This document shows, piece by piece, positions 49,132 to 62,110 of a stretch of DNA of 64,000 bases. A model generated the notes under the pieces. That model saw nothing but the letters and a program-made list of their open reading frames with translations, searched no databases and was not told where the DNA came from. Within the stretch, counting starts at the first letter, position 1; every line of letters begins with the position of its first letter. Position numbers and translations under genes: made by a program. This DNA is from Adineta vaga (lineage: Eukaryota; Rotifera), in the NCBI GenBank assembly GCA_021613535.1, contig CP075497.1:11346001-11410000 (forward strand), written 5' to 3'.

Positions 49132-50228
49132 TTATTTATACAATGAATGAATACCCAGAAGTTTTTCGCTCATGACAATCAGCATGTAACCAGTGGGTAT
49201 TATTCCAGCGAAGGTTGCAAGTCGGCGCATATCATTTGCAAATAAAATATGACCAGCATTTCGAATAGTAACGGCGACACTAGGACAATTCGTCGCGTAT
49301 ATATTATAATTAATTGACAAAGCTACATATGTAATTCTATTAATAGGATAACTACACTATCACAACAGTCGTGTTAGTAACACCAAGTGCAACCTAATAT
49401 TCTAGTGGTATTGCGAACAAGAAGATACGGATTCACTCGAAAACTTCATACAAAATGTTTCAAAAGTACCAAAAAGCAAAACACAGAATTTGAATAGTAA
49501 AAAAACTTCTAAGAAAGTCTTAAGAAGAGAACGTTATTCAGTTAACTGTCAGACAAAAAATTTGTTTCGTTTGAAATGTTAGATTATATTTCAACATTAT
49601 GAATCAAACAGATTCAAGCAAACTTTTACTACACAAAAACATTTTACAACTTAGCGAATGATTTTTATCGTAGTTCATTTAGTGAATATTTAATTTTTAG
49701 GATGTTTATTTTAGTTAGTGAAAATCCAAAGATTTCTTTTATGAAATACACATTAGCTCACAACAGTGATAGCTATGTAAAATGAGTATTACCTCCAAAT
49801 TGAGATTCTCGATAAAATACGGTTCAAGTTAGTACTGCTCCTTTACAGTATACATAATAAATTGACAAGAATATCTATTCATAATTATGAAGCCTTAAAA
49901 ATCCCTTATAGAATCCATTTTCCGTAAACAAAACAATCCAGGTACTGTTTTATTCGGAAGTGTAAAGTTTTGAGTTAATTTCTGTTAACTTTGTTTCGTT
50001 ACGTATTGTACATTTGTTTAAAATTATTGTTTCTTTTTCGAACGTAATGACCCTTATACAATGTTTATCTCTCTCTCTCTCTCTCGACCTTTATATTATG
50101 TTAATCTTGTTACAATTAACTAATTATTGACCAGCATTTCGAATAGTAACGGCAGCTGCACCCCAGTATAGGGCGCCAAGACCAACTAGACTGCATAGTT
50201 GTGATTGACTTAAACTATGTCGCACCAT
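49132..50228 (-). pseudogene. 72-codon two-helix membrane ORF split by an insertion
   Basis: Half 1 (50228 to 50128) begins MVRHSLSQSQLCSLVGLGAL and continues YWGAAAVTIRNAG; half 2 (49275 to 49132) repeats AVTIRNAG and continues HILFANDMRRLATFAG, PTGYMLIVMSEKLLG to a stop. The two halves share 26 bp exactly. Removing 49276-50127 plus one repeat copy restores one open frame of 72 codons with two hydrophobic segments. The protein family is unknown to me; the alanine- and glycine-rich helices recall small bacterial membrane proteins. In the present state the gene is interrupted. Confidence 0.6.
49276..50127. mobile_element. 852-bp insertion flanked by a 26-bp direct repeat
   Basis: The sequence TGACCAGCATTTCGAATAGT followed by AACGGC occurs at 49250-49275 and again at 50128-50153, with nothing of the interrupted ORF in between. 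The insert has no terminal inverted repeats and no long frame; it contains a (CT)n tract at 50069-50085 and AT-rich ends. A long target duplication with no TIRs fits a truncated non-LTR retroelement or a capture event during break repair. Confidence 0.55.
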
Positions 50229-53200
50229 TCGCAGACGTTAAAATATCGACGTGAATTGAATTAGTTTTTTTTATCTAAAACATAAAGTATTATATTCCGT
50301 TTCTCTTCTAACAAACATTATAATCAGAGAAAATCGCTGCTAATTTCAAATGTATATTTTTGAACTCTTATGAAACTGTCTGATTTTGTTCAAAAATTTT
50401 ATCTACGTAACTTACTAGCGGTTCAATCAAATTCTTAATACGTATCATCGATATCAGATCAGTTTACTATGTATTTCAATTAACTAATTGTCTTTTGAAA
50501 ACAACAATTCCTTCCTTTTAGCTTTTTTCTCTTATAAATAGTTCAATGTGAATGTAATATATTCTCTATCGCACCTGTGATCATCCATGCAAATTGAGAA
50601 CAAATTTCTTCAGGGTGAGAATGATGATGTTGTGCAGTACAATGCATTCAACCGAATGAATTTAATTAGAATAATAAATTAAATATTAAAGAGAAGAGCG
50701 AAATCAAGATGACCTATTTTTTTAACTTAAAATAGATCATTTTCAAAACGCAGCACACATTCATGAAAATTCTATATACTAATATGTATTAATAAATTAA
50801 TCTATGAATTTATATAATTGAATCTCTGCAGATAATGAAAAACAACTATATAAAAAGATTTTTTGAGAGATTTTATAAACAATAGAAACATATTTTGTGA
50901 GAAAACAATGAGATTTGTTGACAAGTTAAGTAAACTACGACGAAAATGTTCTCGTGTTACGTTGTTACAGGTCATTACATAATAAACAAAAATCTATATT
51001 TAATTGAAAATTATTCGATATCCGTAATTGATTTCACTATTAAACTGTTCATCGAGATAAGTCGAGTTCATTTAGATTGTATCAAGTTTTTTTTTCTCTC
51101 TTCTCTAATTTGTCGTTATTCACTGAACGTTCTTACTCTTTCTCTCTATCTTTCGAGGTCAATGATTAGAAGAACAGAATATGATATTTAATATCAGATA
51201 AATGATATCAAATCTGAATGAAATACGTAAGTAAAGAAATTGATGAATGTGAAGGTTAATATTAACTGAACTTTCTTCAGATTTCATCATATATGACTGA
51301 TTAGAATAAAGATGTTTGATATGTTCAATTTTGTTTCTTATCATTACATGTTGTGGTCACGCCTTAAGCCACTCATTACACACATACATATCAACACTGG
51401 ATAGGACTTGATTTATACATATGTTAGAAAGATATGCAATACTGACTGTCCTTATTCATATGGCATCAACAACCTCTATATTTGTCATTGGTTGTGGATC
51501 AAAGATAACTATATAAACATCTGAGAATACAACACTTCTTCTTTCTTGATCATCAATTGATTGCATCATAATCTTGAGTTTAACTTTTACTTAATAAAAT
51601 CTTCTCTTTTTGTTTTTTTCAAGAAAATTTCAATCGATTGTGCATAATAAATATTGTCATCGTCGTTGTTGAATGAATTATTCATCGAATTTGTATATCT
51701 ATTCGTCTGTGACTCTACACACTCACGCATTGATATATAGAGCGATGATACAATCAAAAAGAGCTTGCATACATATTCGTTGATATATACTTTGATTTCG
51801 ATTACGTATGTGTTAGAAAAAATGTCGACGACAAAATGATACATGGTCATTCATAATCATTCTCTTTTGAGATGTGCATAGATGAAATAATTTTGATCGA
51901 TTTTACACTCTTCTAGTTTCTTTTGATCAATCATGTCCGCCTCCTCATTTTCTAAATAGACATGCCGACAAAGTCAAAAAAATTCTAATCTCGATTTAAA
52001 ATTTCTATGTCATCATTCAAAGTTAGTTAGTTAGTTGAACACGCACATGTCTTTTCTTGCGTGTCAAAAATTGTAACCAATGTATAGAAATTCATTGATG
52101 ATCGATAAGGTTATTACTTTCCGTCATGTTGTTTTTATATAAACACGAGAGAAGAGTGAGACTAACCATATACACATTTGGGATTGCGTAAACGAGTATT
52201 GAGTGATGCGACTAATCAAATAGATTATTCTACTGAAAGAATAACATCTATCACAGTACGTATCAAGGTAATTTTGAATGTTAAATACAAAAAAACAACT
52301 CATCAGTAATGTCAAGAAAAACCCTACTCAAATAAGATAAATTTCAAGGTAATTAGAAAATTGAATAAGCAGTCTCATTCATGGTTAATATCATTCGATG
52401 AAAGTGTATAAATCTAGGTATGACATACGATGACAACGAAGTTATTGATCATATCATGCGAGAGATTTTGTATACGCAAACGTCACACAAAACTGATTAG
52501 GAAACGCCTTGACAATAGTGTTTATACATGAAACATATGTATAACGATCGCTTCTTCTCTTTCAAGATGATGATATTAGAATAATTTGCCGTTTCTTCTC
52601 TACATCTATCTTTCTTCTCATGGATAGATATAGATATATATATATATATATATATTATATAGTATATCTATCTATAATGATCATTGTTTAATAAGGTTTT
52701 TCTTTGACGAGTAATCTTCAGGATATTTATAATAGAATATGCTTTAATATAATGTCTTTGATTTCTTTTACATATTGATTGAAGTGTATTATCAGATCGC
52801 AAAACGCATCTCAATCGTTTATGTTTATTCCTATCCACTCGTGCTGAACTGAAGGACAAAAATTATTTGTCGTTATCTGTCTACATGATTGTGATAGTAC
52901 ATAGTCGAGCAAATGAGTCAAACAGATTACTCATCAATACTACCTGACGTTAACTGACTTGCCGTCCTTCAGGTAAGCAGTCAGCAAACTTGGGCTTGTT
53001 ATACTACAACGATTACAATCTCTATCGCTGCTGTCATTATTGTCATCAATAGCCTTCATATTCATTCTCCGTGTCTTTCTTTTCTTGTTATACAAACTAA
53101 TGTAATATGTATCATTTATACGATTGAACGGTAACGAATCGTTTCATACATACATACATACATATATATGATATATATTATATCGAATCGGCCATTTTCT

Positions 53201-56200
53201 TTCCGTATGGTACTTTGTTGTATCTATCAATGATTAGTAATGGTTATTTTATTGTTCGTTAGAACGGAGAGAAAGAAATGAACACGATGGTTCTTGGACA
53301 ACTGCCATTCAGAAGGTAAGTGACAACATACTTCTGTCACCTTTCATATTTTAGTAGACTATCGTTGAATCTAAATAAAATTATTATATAAGAGTCAATA
53401 TAGAATGAAAAAGAAAAGTAATTTAGAACAAAAAGAATGAGGAATGTAGATGATAGTCGCTAGACAAGCAACAACACATTCTATAGACGATGACGACGCG
53501 TCTGATCTAATGATAATGGTACTATGCACATTACTGAACGTCGCTGTTCATCTCAAGAGATCCTGATCAGTCGTCTATATCATTGATAATATTCATATAG
53601 TTTATTATACATAAGTAATTAACAGAAGATTTTGTTAGATAAGTTTGATATAGAACATTAATGTTATTTGAATACAATAGAGTCTGGAGGACAAGTTCGT
53701 TTAGCAAACACGTTTTTTGTTATCTATTCAATCGATATAGTCCGATGAAGAATGTATGTTTTTTTTTCATGAGTACCCGCAACTAAAAACACCAATGTGT
53801 CATAAACGAGAAACACTATCGAATACACCATCAGAAGCGTTTATCTGACAAATATCTTTCAAATTTTTTCTCAATATAATTTTCAATTTTACAGTTTTTT
53901 CTATTGATTTCATATTTTCTTATAAAAAGAAATGGAAGTATCGTTTCATTACGTAGTATAATGAATAGGAAAGTGTAAACAAATCATTGCTTTCAGTTTG
54001 TAATAATATATTTTTACCTATGTTAAGTGAATACTATAGAAGAGACTGTATTCATAACAGAACAGAAAAAACGGATTGTAATGATATTTTGAGGAGAGAA
54101 AGAAAAGCGAGGGGAGATAGTTATCTACATTTTGTATCAATAAATCGACCTTGAAATTTACATGTTTTGCGCTTATTTAGCGCTCGAGACTTCAGTCCTT
54201 CAGACAAACAAAAAATTTCAAGCTGATCCGACATTCCGCAGCTGTGAAATAAAGCATGACATTTCTACAATCACTCTTGCAATGCAAGTTATGTGTAAAT
54301 GTATTTATATATATATATATTGGAAAAAGCTTTGCTTTCTTTTTTTGTTCAAAGTAATCGAACATGCAGACCTTCTTCTTATAACTGTGCGTCTAATTAA
54401 ATAATACGACCACTCGAAATGGAACTGGCAGAAGTTAATCGTACGTATTTCTATATAATCTATTGTTTAGCACGCGCATGTAGCCATTGGATGAATGCTC
54501 AAATACACAGCTTCTTCCTTCTTCAAGGTTATGTGTCGTGTGCAGCGTTAATAAATTATGCTAGAGGCAAGAAAAACTTTGCTTTCTGAACGTCTTGCGT
54601 CATATTCGTAGATATAGGCATATATATATTTATAGTGCTCCACCTTTCCTCTTGCTCTATCGAGTTCGGCCTTTAATTAACTTTGTTTGTACCGTGTACT
54701 ATTCTTTTCTTTTGTACATGCACATTAAGATAGGATTGTTATGCATATATGTGTATACTGTAATGTTCGTAATAATAGTTAGGATGCATTCATGCATGTG
54801 AAGATAAAGGAAATGATATTAGTATATATAAATTGCTTATAATCGTTCTCGATAATGATGAAGTGAGAGCTATTTTTTGAATGTAACTTACATAAAAAAA
54901 TGATTGATAAATATTGTCGAAATAGAAGAATAAAAGTTACCTTGATCTATGGACTAAGAAAGAAAATGATGATTTGTTAAATATATATCTTACACTTGAA
55001 CAATCAAGAGCAGAAAGAGACAATTCGAAGAATATGTAAACAAAAAGAAAAAGACATGATAATGTATATGTAGATCATCAAGATCAATCTCCTAAAGAAG
55101 AATTTTTCTTGTATGTGTTTTGTCTCGTCAGTTTTGTCTTTAACATTTTGTAAGCATAACGAGTAGGTAATTAGCTGATGCCGTTCGTCGTCCGTCATAA
55201 AATGGCTTTCTGATGTGTTCATATCGTGGTCAAACAGCTGTAGACAATCATTTTCTTACTGTTCACGAGTAGAGGTACCGCCTTCCCGCCGGCGCGACAA
55301 AGACGAACGAACGAATAACGGCACCAGCAGTCTGTCTATGTCTGTTCGCTCAATTATTGAACACATCAACGTTGTATATATACGTTCGGCAGTGATGACG
55401 ACATTCGTGCATTGTTTGTTTATGTTTGATCAAACAGTTTTCTTTCTTTGTCTTTCCTACGCCCGAAACACCTTCGATTATTCATGTTTGAGGTCAAGTT
55501 TGAATAATATATCTATATAGTTGTCTTCGCATTGTTATTATTATAAAATGTCTGATTCAAAACAAATGAGAATCTGTAATATTTCTTAGTCATAGTTCAT
55601 GAACTTTCTTGCTTTCCTAATGTTCTATCTATACACTCTCGTCATTCATCTTTCTTCTTCTTCTTCTTCTTCTTTTTTTTATACAGCCTCTCAAGTAAAC
55701 AATCGTCTAATCAGTGCACTCGCGCTTATTGACCATTAGAGAAGCTTACAGCGACCAAGCGTCAATCTAATAGATTGCCCTCCTTCTTCTTTTTTTTGCC
55801 ACTTCTGTCCTTCTTTAGTTGTAAATGATGATTACGTATTATGTCCGAGAGTGTAGATAATGTGTAGACATACATCACAACTGTCATCACACATTGACCA
55901 CCCATGTTACTACCATTGGAATAAGCGTGTACTGATGAGACAGATGATCTTTTATATGTGTTAGACATACAATTAAGAAATAGTGACACGTTCAAACTGG
56001 TAAATATAATCCAGATTAAAGAAAAGGTTCTTATGAAGATTGTAAAAAAAAACTTTTATGCGTGGTAACATTAAGAGTTTCTGCTCCATTTTCTTCTCAC
56101 TCTCCTTCTCCCTCTCTTGTTGTATTATCTTTAGTATAATAATTATAATCATACAGCTGAAAATGTCTTCCTGGGAAAATTCACATGACACTTTGGTGTT

Positions 56201-59200
56201 TGTCTTCTTATTGAGCTTCTATTTCTTTACTTTATTTCATTTGAATCCATGAACTATATCCAACATATCATTAGTATCTAATGTTGATAGAATAGAACTA
56301 TTCTAACAATAGTTTGAGTAGTAATAGTAGTAGATAGTATAATTCTTATTAATAATGATCATCATTCGTTGGATTCCCATTAGAATGAATCTCTTTATTC
56401 CCATCTGACTAGTTTCATCTTTCATCATTATTAGTCAATGACTGTCCAATGTCCAGAATACCAATATAAATCACGAGACCGATTCTAATTTAATAGTGAT
56501 TGTCTTGTCATTTGTCACTTTTTTCCTCTAAATAGACACTACCGGATATGACTTTTCGTTGATGTTCAATGTGTAATAGTTGTATGATCATGATACAAGA
56601 AGAAGCAGAGAGAAAGAGAAAGAATGAAAGACATAGTAAAAAAAGAATGGAGAAAAGAGCAATGAGAAAGGAAAGAGAAAGCGCCATTCGTTTTACCATT
56701 TTTGCATACTATACTCCATTATTTGTGTATGCATATGCATATGGGTCTACACTATGTTCAATATGAATGGCACAATCAAGTGTGAAGCAATTAGGTGAGT
56801 TTTGCAACAAAAACTTTTTATATTGAATACAACGATGTGAATTGTTTTTTAATAGTATCAGAAAACAATAGAAATGATTATTACTAATGTCTTGCATTGT
56901 TCTTAAGAACACAAATCATTCTGTTCACAAGTTGCGCTTTCTTTCTTTCTTTTTCGAAAGACATATAAATCATGTGAAAATTGAGGAGATTAAATTTTTT
57001 CTTCCTTTACTTTATCACTATTTGATAATGGTCAGTTAATGGTCAAAGGTATACTACAGCAAATTTCGAAACTTCATAAAATTACAATCTTATTCTACTT
57101 TATTCTTCAACGAACACTTCCTCTTGCTCTTTATATGCACACATATATATATATATATAGTCTCTTCAGGGAATTTTTATAATATTGACAATAAATTCTA
57201 AATAGATAAATAGACAGGCGTCAATAGAAATAAGATGAAGAAATTCAATCATATCAAGGACTAATAAGGAAAAATTAGTTTGTGAACAATAAAAAGTTGC
57301 CATTTCGATTATCAGAGAACGTATGTTCTCATGCATTCTCTTAGCTCTAATCGCGTCATCGCTACTCAACCATACTTCCATCCGCTTTCTTGCCGTGCAT
57401 AGAAGCCTAATCATATTGAGAGTTTTTCCTTTCTCTCTCTCTCATATTTAGTAAAAGCAGCATCAACTATGTATTTGATTATATCATGCGGTTGATTACG
57501 CTGAACATGTATATACATATCCCACCCACCCGTCCACCTACTCAGCGATTGTTCATATCAATTGGTCATTTGTACAGTGACGCGTGCTTCGTATTGAATA
57601 TGCCATATACATGATCAATATCCCTATACATGTACATAAGCGTAGCACTATCAATGACTATGAAATAATAATAATTTCTTAATCATTTTCTATAGCACTT
57701 TTGCGCTTGAAAGATTTCTTCTTTTCATCAGGCTTCATACTCTCTCTTGTAAATTCACTTAAGCATGATCTCGTAATCACTTGATATATCGTGATGAACT
57801 TTTAAACGTTACAGATATAGATAGTTCTTGTTAATCTTTTCATTGTCTCTCTAATCTTTTTCACTTAGAGATTCTTGTCAACTTACACACGCACATAGAA
57901 ACAACTAATTTCATTGATTGTTGTCGCCTTCATGTTCCGACAACATAAGAATTGCGTCATATAAATCAGTAGCACGCACATCATATACATACACAGGAAC
58001 TTGTTCTTATTTGAAAATCTAGCCTTGTATATGATGATCATCATGTACCATCTGTTCACTGTATCTGTTTTATTTCGAAGACAAAAAAGAAAATGAAGAA
58101 TAGAGAAAATCAAATAGGAAATGTCATTTGTTCGAACATGATCAAACTTCGAAATCTTTTTTCAATTAGAGACGCATCTCATAGATAAACTTTGATCCAT
58201 TGGATTGTAATTCATTCCGTCTGTTATTAAAGAAATCGAAAGTAAAATAAAGAATCGAACGGAGACACATCAAGATGAAAATCAAATTGTATGTGTGAAC
58301 TTTAATTGTCATCCGTTCAGTATATATACAAGGCCACTTTCATACTTCGTCAAAGCGTGACAAATATATTTAAATTGAAGATTTTATTCATTAGTTGACA
58401 CTTGACATCGTTCATGGTTTAATCGTGAAAATGGTGTTTTTATTATTTTAACTGTTGTTATTTCTATTGAAGAAAAGAGAAAAGGTATTCGTAGATATTC
58501 TCTCCTAAACATTCAACGATTGACTTACGTCACGATAATGTAAATCGATCTTCCTCATCAGTGTTATTCAACATAGTTAGAAGTGGAAGAAGAAGAAGAA
58601 GAAGAAAAAGAAAAGACTTCATATATTTCAATTGATTGACATTCTTTCTGTAATACATTTATAAAATAGTTCCGTTCATTTTATTTCTTATTTAAGTAAG
58701 TTTTTATTCATTGAGCTTCTTTTTCTACTCGTATTTGTTCATTCAAAATTCTTCCGAAGATACGACAGCGTAAGAAATTAATTGCCTATAAATGTCTGAA
58801 TACAATCTATGCCATTGCTCTTTCTTTCTACCATTCTTTCTTTCTTTCTTTCTTTTTTTTGTATTGTTTCAACATTACAATTCTTTCGCTCTTTCTTTTA
58901 TTTGGGTCAATTGAACGACACAGCATGAGTGAGAATTTTCTACTTATATGTACATGTGCTTGCCTTTCGATTTCGATTAGATGTCTCTTCTTATGGTCAA
59001 TAGGTATAGTAAATTGATTAACAGAAGCATCAACAGTACTTGAACGGTTTCGCACGACGACGCATCCCTTTAAGTAGCACTAGCAAGGTGTCCATCGATG
59101 AGTAAGAATACAAAATTCATGAATGAACATCATATACTTAAGAGAAAATGATGAACACACGTTCAATGTTAGTCTGTCGGTCATCTTGTCTTTGTCAAAA

Positions 59201-62110
59201 CTAATCAGCATTGAAAGATGCTTCTATAAATGTATGCTTCCTTCTTCATCTTCATCTTATACTTTTCATTCAGGATATGCACTTGAGCTTATGTCTACTC
59301 GATAGATTTTGTCTGTCGATCACGTATCACAATAGACAGTGTGTCGACAAACGAGAAATAAGAAAAGATATTAGTCGGAACGAAGAATACAAAGCTTGCC
59401 GCTAATATTACGTATTTAAATGTTGAAAGACTACGGGTATAGTAATGTTAAGTTTGATTAGATTTATCTTTCGTTCTTCTTGATTGAGATCCATTTTTAA
59501 ATAACATCGTTTCATGAACATTCTCTTTTCTTTCTTTCTTTTTCTTCTTCTTCTCTTTTCAATCTCGATCCTATATTAAATCAAAAAGAATGACATGCGT
59601 TCAAGTGAATTTAATATTCATTACGTTAAATTCATTTTTATACACACGTTCATCTACTTGAGACAGACAATTTTTGCCTTCTGATTCACACCTCATGTCA
59701 ATAGAGAAGAGTAGTACATGTCTTGAAGAACATCCTGATAAAAGGTCATTCTTTATATCTATATCTATATACACATATAAACTAAGTTTCTATATTGAGC
59801 ATTAGTCGGAACAATGATGTTTGATGTTATGAAGACATAAGTATCGATGATCAAATTCGTCTGTGGCATCGATTTACACAGTAGAAAGAGAGAGAGAGAG
59901 AGAGCGCGGATGTATATAGATATCTTTTTGAATTGTCGAGCTGATGCCCGTCCTTGCATTGATAAAGAAGAAATTAATTGGATGGCACAATTGCTTTTCT
60001 AGCACCATACTGAGATACGATGTATAGGTGAATTAGCTGACCGATGCTTTGATCATTGCCTATGTCACAGCTGTATGATGTAAGGACAACAGATAATCAT
60101 CCTATAGATCCAAGGAAACAAAGACTGACCAAAAATTGCAACAGTCGCAAAGTTAATAGTCAGTTCGAGTTTTAATAAACTTTTTTTTTCTCCTTTACTT
60201 AATCGACTTCGAATCAAGTCACGCTACAACAGCTGCTTATACATTACTTTCTTTGTTCATGTAGTTATATCAAATCTATTCTTTCTCCTTCTTTCTCTCT
60301 TCTCATTCTTTTCTGTGGCTCTTCATTCAATCATCATCATCATCGTCGTTCGTTCGTTTGTTCAATCGATCAGTACTCTTGGGAGATTGAATTGTATGTT
60401 GAAATCTTGTTCTATTATTGCTCACGCGTTTACTATGGAAATAATCCGTTATGCTTTTCTGAATATGATGTAACTCAACAAGCAACATACAAGTAATGAA
60501 GCATTATTGATTATCTTTCTTCTTCCTCTTGCTAATTCTTTCTCTTACTCGTTCGTTCATTCGTTCGTTCTTTCTTTAGCAGTTGAAGTTTGCATTGTCG
60601 TAGAAATCGATTAATATTTGAAGATAAAACAGGTATGTCGAAAAAATACGAAGGAAAATCATCTGATGAAATCAATCATTTGCTATTCTTTATAAGCAGT
60701 AAACATATGCCGGATGGCATCTTAACTTGAGCGCAAAAGGTCATTTCCAACATCAATAAACGACGTGTCAAAATGTGATAGAAACAACTTTGTCTGTATA
60801 GAAGAAAATTTCCTTGAATTTTAAAATAAGAAAGAAAGTAGAGAAACGCCCGACTTAATAACCTTGGACTTTTCTTCAATAGATGAGTGCGAGAGGTTCT
60901 TTTTCTTTTTTGTTGCTATAATTCGGCAAGAAAAAGACAGAAAGAAGTGGATGTGCTTGTCATTTTCTCTCTCTTTTCAAGCGGAAATCATTTCTGGCAG
61001 TTGAAACGATTTTTTTTCGATGTTAGAACAACAACAGCTAACTTGTTAAACGTAGTATATTATCTCCTCTCTACTCACGAAAGATAACAACATATGTTTC
61101 TTCGAGTGAGCCTTCTCTCATCAGTTTAAATCTCAGTATTGCATATCATAATTGTCACGCTGTGATTGAATATATCAATCATACAGATGGACCACCATGG
61201 TGAAAATCGATTAAGACAAGTTAACATAGATTGAACACTATGCTCCTATGGATCAGTTTCATGTTATTATTTTGATTGAAAGAATCGAAGCGAATAGTTT
61301 CCATAAAAAAATCATTTTTCTAGATTGAATTTGACAAGTAATTCTTTTTCTTTCCTTCTTTCTCTCTATTTAGAATAATGCTAATCTAACATGATAATCA
61401 CTTTTTTGTTTCTCTCTAACCCAGTTTACGATTTCTCAAACTAGAGAAAATTTGCCCTTGACACATAAATAAAAGATGAGCTTGTTTCCTCTTGGATAGA
61501 GATGATCCATTGAACAATAGGATATGACACGAGTAGAATGAATCGATCGAATGCTCACTTATTTAAATTAATAACAACGTCCGACAACAAATCAGTTGAT
61601 CAAATAGAACGTGTGTATATTTGATGTTGTTCTTTCCAAGGTCATATATTCGCATCGCTGAGAAGGAAAGACCTATGATATTATTTAATTAAGAAGAAAA
61701 AGACTAGAGTGAGTGTTATTCTTCAATTGAATCTTATTCCATTAGTCTCAATTTACTTTCTTTTTCGTTCAAGACATTTTCTTCTAATGGAATAGAAGAA
61801 GAAGAAGAAGAGTATGTAGAAGTGAACTTCAAAGTAAAAGAGTGAAATTTATATATTGTTGTTGATCATAGGTTATCGTGACGACGGTCACATAAACACT
61901 TCTCTTCTCTTCTTTCATTGACAAATGTTATTTTAGATCATTCCGACAAGAAAATAAACTTTTATCTTCAGATGCATTTCCTCTTTCACTCATTCAGGTG
62001 TTGACAGGAAACGAGCAATTGAATAGATCACATCTGTCCTTCAAGCTTAATTATCCTACTTGAACAATTTCCAATCGATCTTTTCTATTCTTTTTCTAGA
62101 TAAATACTAA
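50229..62110. other. 11.9-kb gene-poor region upstream of the cadherin gene
   Basis: I find no conserved protein, tRNA or rRNA. Short frames on both strands look random. Microsatellites are frequent: (TA)n about 52629-52660, 54306-54320 and 57141-57159; (ATAC)n about 53145-53165; (TTC)n about 55650-55675; (AAG)n about 58580-58605; (TTTC)n about 58835-58855; (GA)n about 59886-59905. A small GC-rich island lies at 55275-55300. One exon-like ATG segment at 53280-53317 ends at a GTAAGT donor. The density of short TATA/CT-rich islands and lack of genes suits a regulatory landscape for the cadherin gene, which is inference. Confidence 0.45.

Noticed and set aside
53280-53317. First exon of the cadherin gene (ATG segment with GTAAGT donor)
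   Set aside because: Joining it to the acceptor before 62101 gives an immediate stop codon; no other partner is visible.
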